Positions 1-4,022 of a DNA stretch of 5,314 bases are shown one piece after another (position 1 is the first letter of the stretch; the number at the start of each line of letters is the position of its first letter). The notes below the pieces were generated by a model, which searched no databases, was not told the origin of the DNA, and saw only the letters and a program-made list of their open reading frames with translations. Made by a program: the position numbers and the translations under genes. This DNA is from an uncultured Butyricicoccus sp. (GTDB lineage Bacteria; Bacillota; Clostridia; Oscillospirales; Butyricicoccaceae): assembly GCA_900555465.1 (NCBI GenBank), contig USLE01000119.1, positions 1 through 5,314 on the forward strand, in the 5' to 3' direction.

Positions 1-240
1 GCGCTCGTCCGTCTGGTCGATCTCCATGCGGCGCGCGGTTTCCGGGTCGGATTCGGCTGCTTTCTTCGCCAGCAGCTCGCCCAGCCCGTGCCCGAAAATG
101 CCGCACCCGAACCCGACCAGCAGGAACGGCAGCGTCCGCAGGATGCCCTGCGGGTCGGGCACGGTTCTGATCAGGTAGATGCCTGCGGCGATCAGCGCAA
201 ACCCCAGCACGCTCAGCCAAACATTTTTTGCCCGTTTCAT
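1..240 (-). CDS. Small membrane protein partnered with the XRE regulator (3' end cut off)
   Basis: This is an open frame of 80 codons starting at the ATG at 240-238 and running off the left edge, so the C-terminus is missing. Two hydrophobic segments are visible, at about residues 7-24 and 37-53. They are followed by a charged stretch (DPETARRMEIDQTDER) that should lie in the cytoplasm. The ATG overlaps the TGA of the upstream regulator as ATGA, and AGGAGG at 253-248 lies 7 bases before it, so start and translational coupling are well supported. Small XRE regulators of this type in Firmicutes are often followed by multi-pass membrane proteins of unknown function, and the acidic DER-type motif between membrane segments resembles some of them. 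I do not recognise a specific family with certainty. The context suggests that its expression is controlled by the regulator; its biochemical role is unknown. Confidence 0.82.
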   Translation of the reverse strand, partial: MKRAKNVWLSVLGFALIAAGIYLIRTVPDPQGILRTLPFLLVGFGCGIFGHGLGELLAKKAAESDPETARRMEIDQTDER

Positions 241-440
241 TGGTTTTCCTCCTCATAGATGAAAATATCCTCGATCTGCATCCCGAAATACCGCGCGATC
301 TTGAACGCCAGCAGGATGGACGGGTTGTACCGCCCGTTTTCCAGCGAGCCGATCGTCTGCCGCGACACGCCCAGCGTATCCGCCAGCTCCTCCTGCCGGA
401 TGCCGCGCGCCCGGCGCAATTCCTCCAGCCGGTTCTTCAA
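237..440 (-). CDS. Small XRE/Cro-type helix-turn-helix transcriptional regulator
   Basis: This is a 67-residue single-domain DNA-binding protein. It begins KNRLEELRRARG, then the helix-turn-helix (about residues 14-36, with RQEELADTLGVSRQ and recognition residues SRQTIGSLENG), then YNPSILLAFKIARYFG and an acidic tail ending IFIYEEENQ. This is the typical whole length of the small Firmicute XRE repressors often paired with membrane proteins. I place the start at the TTG at 440-438 rather than at an in-frame TTG 18 bases upstream. The longer form would read through its own ribosome-binding site (AGGAGG at 453-448, 7 bases before the TTG) as a meaningless glycine-rich leader. The gene has its own promoter and two operator-like dyads directly upstream, which suggests autorepression. 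Its stop overlaps the next gene's start. The ligand or signal, if any, is not visible. Confidence 0.9.
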   Translation of the reverse strand: MKNRLEELRRARGIRQEELADTLGVSRQTIGSLENGRYNPSILLAFKIARYFGMQIEDIFIYEEENQ

Positions 441-447
441 GCGTCCG

Positions 448-453
448 CCTCCT
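448..453 (-). promoter_or_regulatory. Ribosome-binding site that fixes the XRE regulator start
   Basis: AGGAGG on the minus strand, 7 bases before the TTG at 440. It lies inside the longer alternative reading that would start at 458, so it argues for the shorter 67-residue protein. Confidence 0.85.
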
Positions 454-459
454 CCCAAA

Positions 460-477
460 TGTAAAGTTTACTTTCCA
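460..477. promoter_or_regulatory. Operator-like dyad O1 at the XRE gene transcription start
   Basis: Plus-strand TGTAAAGT-TT-ACTTTCCA is an inverted repeat whose 8-base arms match at 7 of 8 positions. It lies just downstream of the -10 box, between the expected transcription start (around 478) and the ribosome-binding site. A bound dimer there would block initiation or early elongation. The most likely binder is the XRE protein encoded next to it; this is inferred from position and symmetry. Confidence 0.6.
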
Positions 478-484
478 TATCTTG

Positions 485-512
485 AGTATAGCACACCTTC
501 CGAAAATGTCAA
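485..512 (-). promoter_or_regulatory. Sigma-A-type promoter for the XRE/membrane-protein pair
   Basis: On the minus strand, a perfect -35 box TTGACA (512-507) is followed after 16 bases by TATACT (490-485), one mismatch from the TATAAT consensus. Transcription would start near 478, giving a leader of roughly 38 bases. The -35 box is contained in operator-like site O2, and site O1 begins right after the -10 region, so the promoter is bracketed by putative repressor sites. Confidence 0.85.
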
Positions 513-524
513 GCAAACTTTCCA
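507..524. promoter_or_regulatory. Operator-like site O2 overlapping the -35 box
   Basis: Plus-strand TGTCAAGC-AA-ACTTTCCA matches site O1 (460-477) at 14 of 18 positions, including an identical right half ACTTTCCA. Its own dyad symmetry is weaker (5 of 8). It contains the entire -35 hexamer. The two sites are 47 bases apart, about four and a half helical turns, an arrangement seen where repressor dimers act together or bind with different affinity. Function is inferred. Confidence 0.5.
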
Positions 525-535
525 TTTTTCACAAT

Positions 536-566
536 AAAAAAAGAACGCCCTCCCGGACGTTCTTTT
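536..566 (-). terminator. Intrinsic terminator, copy 1 of a 27-base duplicated hairpin
   Basis: Read on the minus strand, this is a stem with arms AAGAACGTCC / GGGCGTTCTT (one U:G pair) closed by the loop GGGA, a GNRA-type tetraloop. A run of seven T (542-536) follows at the base. It is a convincing factor-independent terminator for transcription leaving mrnC, and it sits just upstream of the next promoter, insulating the XRE unit. The core 540-566 is identical to 784-810. Confidence 0.8.
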
Positions 567-574
567 CAGCTTGT

Positions 575-589
575 CGAAGAAACTTTTCG
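575..589. repeat. Stem-loop: 6-bp stem, AAC loop
   Basis: Arms CGAAGA (575-580) and TTTTCG (584-589), loop AAC, with one G:U pair if read as plus-strand RNA. It resembles a shorter version of the hairpin at 747-783 at the opposite end of the array. Confidence 0.55.
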
Positions 590-600
590 CGCGAAGCGCG
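588..600. repeat. Stem-loop: CGCGC/GCGCG with GAA loop
   Basis: Arms 588-592 and 596-600 with a 3-base loop. It shares bases 588-589 with the preceding stem, so the two would compete for those bases. The 10-base self-complementary TTCGCGCGAA (586-595) is an alternative pairing. Confidence 0.55.
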
Positions 601-609
601 CATCAAATA

Positions 610-637
610 GAAAGTGGGCGCGATGGCGCCCACTTTC
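610..637. repeat. Perfect 12-bp inverted repeat with 4-base loop
   Basis: GAAAGTGGGCGC (610-621) pairs without mismatch with GCGCCCACTTTC (626-637) around loop GATG. It is a very stable stem on either strand. No T-run follows on either side, so it is not a typical intrinsic terminator. Confidence 0.85.
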
Positions 638-670
638 ATAAAATTCGGGGACATGTGCCTCGAATTTTAT
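638..670. repeat. Inverted repeat: 10-bp perfect stem extended to 13 bp
   Basis: ATAAAATTCG (638-647) pairs perfectly with CGAATTTTAT (661-670). On plus-strand RNA the stem extends three more pairs (648-650 with 658-660, including one G:U). It abuts the previous stem with no spacer. Confidence 0.85.
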
Positions 671-675
671 ACAAA

Positions 676-715
676 CCGCTGGCAAGTGTGCCTGAAAGGC
701 GCGCGCAGACAGCGG
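676..715. repeat. Two-tier stem-loop
   Basis: Outer stem CCGCTG/CAGCGG (676-681 with 710-715), an internal loop, then an inner stem GTGTGCCT/AGGCGCGC (686-693 with 697-704) around loop GAA. The inner stem has two U:G pairs as plus-strand RNA, which become A:C mismatches on the minus strand. Confidence 0.75.
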
Positions 716-720
716 CAAAT

Positions 721-746
721 TCGATCGAAAGCGTGGTTTCGATCGA
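721..746. repeat. Perfect 10-bp inverted repeat with 6-base loop
   Basis: TCGATCGAAA (721-730) pairs with TTTCGATCGA (737-746) around GCGTGG. The arm itself contains the palindrome TCGATCGA. Confidence 0.85.
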
Positions 747-783
747 GAGGCTGTTCGAAAAACATAGTTTTTCGAACGGCCTC
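747..783. repeat. 17-bp stem-loop, the longest of the array
   Basis: Arms 747-763 and 767-783 pair over 17 positions around loop ATA: an 11-bp core GTTCGAAAAAC/GTTTTTCGAAC, one T:G position (752 with 778), and five outer pairs. It ends exactly where repeat copy 2 begins (784). As plus-strand RNA the T:G is a wobble; as minus-strand RNA it is an A:C mismatch. Confidence 0.85.
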
Positions 784-814
784 AAAGAACGCCCTCCCGG
801 ACGTTCTTTTTTTT
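784..814. terminator. Terminator-like hairpin, copy 2, just after mrnC
   Basis: The stem at 785-808 is identical to copy 1 and begins 10 bases after the mrnC stop. In the direction of mrnC transcription only TTT then GAGG follows the stem, so it is a weak intrinsic terminator there. The eight-base T-run (807-814) is on the plus-strand side, which would suit plus-strand transcripts, though there the stem has a C:A mismatch. Together with copy 1 it looks like a split bidirectional terminator. Confidence 0.65.
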
Positions 815-817
815 GCC

Positions 818-1219
818 TCAAAACCCCTGCACGATCACATCGAACAGCTCATTGATGCGGTCGTACCGCTGCTTCAGGTACAGCCAGCCGAACAGCGCCT
901 CAATCGCAGTCGCCTGCGAATATTCCGCAACCGAGGCGGACTTGGGCACGCTTTTGGGCTTGGCGTTGCGGCCGTGGCGGTACACGTCCTGCTCCTCCTC
1001 GGTCAGCAGGGGCAGGATGCGCTGCACGGCTTCCGCCTGCGCGGAGGCGCGCACGAGCGCAATCGTGTGGCTGTGCAGGTTTTTCGCGGTCTGGGTGCCG
1101 CCGCACGCAAGGTGCGAGCGCACCAGCACCTCATAAACCGCATCGCCCACATGGGCGAGCGCGAGGCTCGACATGCGGGCGATGGCAGCGTCATCCAGCT
1201 TGGGATGCAGATAGTCCAT
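818..1219 (-). CDS. mrnC: Mini-ribonuclease 3 (MrnC)
   Basis: This 133-residue protein consists only of the RNase III catalytic domain, with no double-stranded-RNA-binding domain, the normal architecture and length of Gram-positive MrnC. The signature is LALAHVGDAVYEVLVR (residues 19-34), with the metal-binding Asp26 and neighbouring Glu30. The second catalytic acid is Glu107 in YSQATAIEALFGWLYL (100-115). The basic stretch RHGRNAKPKSVPKSAS (81-96) is also characteristic. In Bacillus subtilis the enzyme matures the 3' and 5' ends of 23S rRNA in the cytoplasm. The ATG shares one base with the rnfB stop (TAATG), and GAGGA inside the last rnfB codons lies 6 bases before it, so translation is probably coupled to rnfB. 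In many Firmicutes the gene instead follows cysS, so this location is unusual. The array of long hairpins directly downstream is potential substrate-like RNA. Confidence 0.95.
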   Translation of the reverse strand: MDYLHPKLDDAAIARMSSLALAHVGDAVYEVLVRSHLACGGTQTAKNLHSHTIALVRASAQAEAVQRILPLLTEEEQDVYRHGRNAKPKSVPKSASVAEYSQATAIEALFGWLYLKQRYDRINELFDVIVQGF

Positions 1220-2130
1220 TACTTGTCCTCAGCAGCAGGAGCCGCAGCGGCTTCCGCCTTTGCAGCCTCAGCCTTTGCCTTGGCAGCGGCAGCCTGCTTT
1301 GCCTGCATCTCCTTGAACTTGGCCTTTTCCTCTTCGGTCGGGACAGGCTCGATGCAGCCCTTCGGGCAAGCCTTTGCACACATCTTGCAGTTCTTGCACT
1401 TGTCGTAGTCGATCTTGGCAACGCCGTCGACCACGTGGATCGCGTCGAACTTACAGGTCTTTTCGCACATCTTGCAGCCGATGCAGCCGTTGGAGCAGAC
1501 CTTCATAACCTCCGGGCCCTTGTCCTTGTTGACGCAGTTGACGTGCACCTTCTTGGACTCCGGAACCAGATTGATCAGCTTCTTCGGGCAGGCTGCGACG
1601 CACTTGCCGCAGGCCACGCACTTGTCGGTATCGACCTTGGCAACGCCGTCCACAATGTGGATCGCGTCGAATGCGCATGCCTTAACGCAGGAGCCGAGGC
1701 CCATGCAGCCGTAGGCGCAGGCCTTCGGGCCGCCTGCAACGCGCATCGCTGCGGTGCAGTCCTGCAGGCCCTCATACTTGGTCTTGTCAATGGCATTGCA
1801 GCCGCCGTTGCAGTAAACGTGCGCAACCTTGCGCTCGCCCGCTTCGACCGCAACGCCCATGACCGCGGCGATCTTTTCCGCCGCAGCAGCGCCGCCGACC
1901 GGGCAGCCGTTGACCGGCGCGGTGCCCTCTACGATCGCGGCAGCCAGGCCGTCGCAGCCCGGGTAGCCGCAGCCGCCGCAGTTTGCACCCGGCAGGCACT
2001 CACGAACCAGCGGTACGCGCTCATCCACCTCAACCGCGAACACCTTGGCCGCGATGCCCAGCAGGATCGCGAACACGATGCCCATGATGAACAGGACGGC
2101 AACCGCCGCAATGATATTCTGAATATCCAT
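1219..2130 (-). CDS. rnfB: RnfB, multi-cluster ferredoxin subunit of the Rnf complex
   Basis: This 303-residue subunit is the likely entry point for electrons from reduced ferredoxin. An N-terminal membrane helix (about 6-32) is followed by a four-iron domain with C45, C51, C54, C59 and C76 in CLPGANCGGCGYPGC. Ferredoxin-type motifs follow at C138/C142/C148/C152, C171/C174/C177/C181, C212/C216/C219/C222/C226 and C245/C248/C251/C255. The two pairs of motifs are offset by exactly 74 residues, which shows an internal duplication. This many-cluster form is typical of clostridial and Acetobacterium RnfB and is longer than the proteobacterial subunit. From about residue 266 the protein becomes a Lys/Ala/Glu-rich tail ending AAEDK. 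The start ATG follows rnfA by 20 bases, with AAGGGGGAAAG before it as ribosome-binding site. Its final codons carry the mrnC ribosome-binding site. Confidence 0.96.
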   Translation of the reverse strand: MDIQNIIAAVAVLFIMGIVFAILLGIAAKVFAVEVDERVPLVRECLPGANCGGCGYPGCDGLAAAIVEGTAPVNGCPVGGAAAAEKIAAVMGVAVEAGERKVAHVYCNGGCNAIDKTKYEGLQDCTAAMRVAGGPKACAYGCMGLGSCVKACAFDAIHIVDGVAKVDTDKCVACGKCVAACPKKLINLVPESKKVHVNCVNKDKGPEVMKVCSNGCIGCKMCEKTCKFDAIHVVDGVAKIDYDKCKNCKMCAKACPKGCIEPVPTEEEKAKFKEMQAKQAAAAKAKAEAAKAEAAAAPAAEDK

Positions 2131-2150
2131 TTCTTATCTTTCCCCCTTGC

Positions 2151-2765
2151 TTACCAGATCGACAGGCCGGAGAAGCCCATGAAGGACATCGCGAGCAGCG
2201 CCGCGGAAACCAGCGCGATCGGGAAACCTTCAAAGCACTTGGGGCACTTCGAGGTTGCATCCAGACGCTCACGGATCGAGGAGAACAGGACGATCGCCAG
2301 CGTGTAGCCCAAGCCGGAGCCGACACCGTAAACCATCGAGCCGATGAACGAATAGCTATTGTCGATGTTCGAGATAGCCGCGCCGAGCACCGCGCAGTTG
2401 GTGGTAATCAGGGGCAGGAAGATACCGAGCGCGGAATACAGCGCGGGCATCGACTTTTTCATGAACATCTCGACGAACTGCACGAGCGTTGCAATAACCA
2501 GGATGAACGCGATGGTCTGCATGTACTGCAGATTCAGCGGCTCGAGGATGAAGTACTGCACCGCCCAGGTAACCGCACTGGACAGGGCCATAACGAATAC
2601 AACCGCCATGCCCATGCCGATTGCGGTATCGGTTTTTTTGGAAACGCCGAAGAACGAGCAGCAGCCCAGGAACTGGACAAGGATGTAGTTGTTGACCAGA
2701 ATGGACGCTACAGCGAGCGACAGGATCTCGGTCAGGCTCATTGCATCAGGAAATACGAAAGGCAT
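2151..2765 (-). CDS. rnfA: RnfA, integral membrane subunit of the Rnf complex
   Basis: This 204-residue protein has about six membrane helices and is homologous to RnfE and to NqrE/NqrD. Recognisable blocks are VNNYILVQFLG (24-34), the KKTDTAIGMGMAV block (43-55) and LPLITTNCAVLG (117-128). C36 and C124 match the positions that, with their RnfE counterparts, hold an iron-sulfur centre in the middle of the membrane in Rnf/Nqr structures. Unusual here are GCCS (34-37) where most relatives have G-x-C-P, and a CPKC (174-177) in the loop before the last helix. The start at 2765 has GGAGG at 2778-2774, 8 bases upstream. An internal Met9 would give the more usual N-terminus but has no ribosome-binding site. 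The ATG directly follows the rnfE TAA with no gap, so coupling is expected. Confidence 0.96.
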   Translation of the reverse strand: MPFVFPDAMSLTEILSLAVASILVNNYILVQFLGCCSFFGVSKKTDTAIGMGMAVVFVMALSSAVTWAVQYFILEPLNLQYMQTIAFILVIATLVQFVEMFMKKSMPALYSALGIFLPLITTNCAVLGAAISNIDNSYSFIGSMVYGVGSGLGYTLAIVLFSSIRERLDATSKCPKCFEGFPIALVSAALLAMSFMGFSGLSIW

Positions 2766-3416
2766 TTACTTGTCCTCCTTTCCGGCCATGATCTTCTGGA
2801 TCGCGGCAAAGATGAAACCCAGCATCAGGAAGCCGCCTGCCGGCAGGATCATCATAACCATCGGATTTGCGTTGAAGAACGGGATCGCGAAGCCTTCCGC
2901 CGGGATCACGCCCGCGAGGAACGGCAGCAGGGTGGACAGGCCGGACAAAACCGTGCCTGCGCCCAGCAGCTCGCGGAAGAAGCCCATCAGAACCAGCGCG
3001 AAGGTGAAGCCCAGACCCATGCAGACGCCGTCGAGCGCAGAGGGCAGGACCGCATTCTTGGACGCATACGCCTCGGCACGGCCGAGGATGATGCAGTTAA
3101 CAACGATCAGCGGCAGGAACAGGCCGAGCGACGCCGCCAGCGACGGCACGAATGCCTGCAGCGCGAGATCGATCGTGGTAACGAATGCCGCGATGATCGT
3201 GATGAATGCCGCGATACGCACCTTGTCCGGGATAAACCGGCGCAGTGCGGAAATAACTACGTTGGAGCAGATCAGAACGACCGTTGCCGCCACGCCCATG
3301 CCGATGGCATTGGACAGCGAGGTCGAGGTCGCCAGCGTCGGGCAGAGGCCGATGGTCTGCATGAAGATCGGGTTGTCGAGGATGACGCCCGCTTTCAGTT
3401 GATCTTTGAATTTCAT
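2766..3416 (-). CDS. rnfE: RnfE, integral membrane subunit of the Rnf complex
   Basis: This 216-residue protein is related to RnfA but inserts with opposite topology, as is known for the family. An N-terminal amphipathic part (KFKDQLKAGVILDNPIF) leads to the hallmark GLCPTLATSTS (23-33), then AIGMG (37-41), and NCIILGRAEAYASK (107-120), then GMGF-like and LPAGGF segments. C25 and C108 correspond to the iron-sulfur ligands shared with RnfA. The length is normal. The ATG follows rnfG by 15 bases, with GGAGG (3430-3426) 9 bases upstream. The C-terminal codons for GKEDK contain the GGAGG used by rnfA, so the 3' end of this gene is constrained by both protein and ribosome-binding function. RnfA and RnfE together form the core channel of the pump. 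Confidence 0.96.
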   Translation of the reverse strand: MKFKDQLKAGVILDNPIFMQTIGLCPTLATSTSLSNAIGMGVAATVVLICSNVVISALRRFIPDKVRIAAFITIIAAFVTTIDLALQAFVPSLAASLGLFLPLIVVNCIILGRAEAYASKNAVLPSALDGVCMGLGFTFALVLMGFFRELLGAGTVLSGLSTLLPFLAGVIPAEGFAIPFFNANPMVMMILPAGGFLMLGFIFAAIQKIMAGKEDK

Positions 3417-3431
3417 TTGGCTCTTCCTCCT

Positions 3432-4019
3432 TTAACCCAGACTTGCGACGCAGTTCGCCGCAGTATTGACGCCCAGCGTTACCGCGCGGGACGTGATGGT
3501 CGAACCGGTGATGGCTTCGATCGTGCCGCCATCCTTGGAGACTGCGAGGCTGCCGTCTGCCGGCTGGCCCGCAAACTGGGTGATCCAGTTCGGGTCGGTC
3601 TGGGACTTGGCGCCGAGGCCCGGGGTCTCGCCGTGCTCGGTGACCTGCGCGCCCGCGACCGTGCCATCGGTGTTGATGCCGACGATCATGGTCAGCTCGC
3701 CGCCGAAGCCCTTGGGCTTGACCTCTACGCAGTAGCCGATGGTCTCGCCGCCGGCCTGCGCCTCATATACGCCGGAGATCGCCGGCTGGTTCTTGTCTTC
3801 CGGCGCGGTCCACTCCTCGCCGACTTCGACCGCTTCGAAGCTCTCAGCATCCTGCATGATGACCGCCATCGCTTCGTTGCGGGTGTTTTCATTGTTCTGC
3901 GCGATCTTATCCGCGGTTACGGCGTTGATAAAGCCCAGAAGCAGGGCGCACACAAAGGTGATCAGGCCCAGTACGACGACAAGCTGTACGATGCCGCCTT
4001 CTTTTTTGCTGCTATCCAT
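3432..4019 (-). CDS. rnfG: RnfG, FMN-carrying subunit of the Rnf complex
   Basis: This 195-residue protein has one N-terminal membrane helix (about 10-34) and an extracytoplasmic FMN-binding domain. The flavinylation motif is TGSTITS (171-177), in which Thr174 is the expected site of the phosphoester-linked FMN. Upstream blocks GYCVEVKPKGFGGELT (95-110) and TEHGETPGLGAK (127-138) are standard for RnfG/NqrC. Attachment of FMN needs an ApbE-type transferase, which is not in this window. The ATG lies 3 bases after the rnfD stop, with GGAGG (4035-4031) inside the last rnfD codons and a rather long 11-base spacing, suggesting coupled translation. It passes electrons between RnfD and the membrane core on the way to RnfC and NAD+, according to the family model. 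Confidence 0.95.
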   Translation of the reverse strand: MDSSKKEGGIVQLVVVLGLITFVCALLLGFINAVTADKIAQNNENTRNEAMAVIMQDAESFEAVEVGEEWTAPEDKNQPAISGVYEAQAGGETIGYCVEVKPKGFGGELTMIVGINTDGTVAGAQVTEHGETPGLGAKSQTDPNWITQFAGQPADGSLAVSKDGGTIEAITGSTITSRAVTLGVNTAANCVASLG

Positions 4020-4022
4020 AAC

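Larger units (their letters stand above)
540..810. repeat. Hairpin array bounded by identical 27-base repeats
   Basis: The 27-base repeat at 540-566 recurs exactly at 784-810 (offset 244). Nearly every base between them belongs to an inverted repeat: stems at 575-589, 588-600, 610-637, 638-670, 676-715, 721-746 and 747-783, mostly with short loops and no long spacers. The gene-free interval from mrnC (ends 818) to the XRE leader holds nothing else I can identify. No open frame here has a credible ribosome-binding site. Possible identities are an inserted non-autonomous repeat element that duplicated a terminator, a structured non-coding RNA, or a composite of intergenic repeats. The sequence alone does not decide between these. 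Confidence 0.85.

Noticed and set aside
500..545. A plus-strand promoter that would transcribe the hairpin array
   Set aside because: The best candidate (TGTCAA at 507, ACAATA near 531, 18 bases apart) is weak and coincides with the complement of the real minus-strand -35 box. I cannot support it from sequence alone.
540..810. CRISPR array
   Set aside because: Only two copies of a repeat, 244 bases apart, with different palindromes between them rather than regular repeats and unique spacers.
778..820. Copy 2 as a normal strong terminator for the rnf-mrnC transcript
   Set aside because: In that direction the stem is followed by only TTT then GAGG; the long T-run is on the other side. Partial termination is still possible.
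571..855. 94-codon plus-strand frame within the hairpin array
   Set aside because: No ribosome-binding site, no family resemblance, and the sequence is explained by stacked inverted repeats.
614..1408. 264-codon plus-strand frame crossing the hairpin array and mrnC
   Set aside because: It begins in the loop region of a perfect inverted repeat, has no ribosome-binding site, and is antisense to the clear MrnC and RnfB frames.
1435..2307. 290-codon open frame on the plus strand opposite rnfB and part of rnfA
   Set aside because: Composition is Ala/Asp/Arg/His-rich and featureless; it is the mirror of the cysteine-rich RnfB codons.
2718..2741. Alternative rnfA start at Met9
   Set aside because: It would match the common N-terminus of the family, but there is no ribosome-binding site before it, whereas the ATG at 2765 has a strong one at a good distance.
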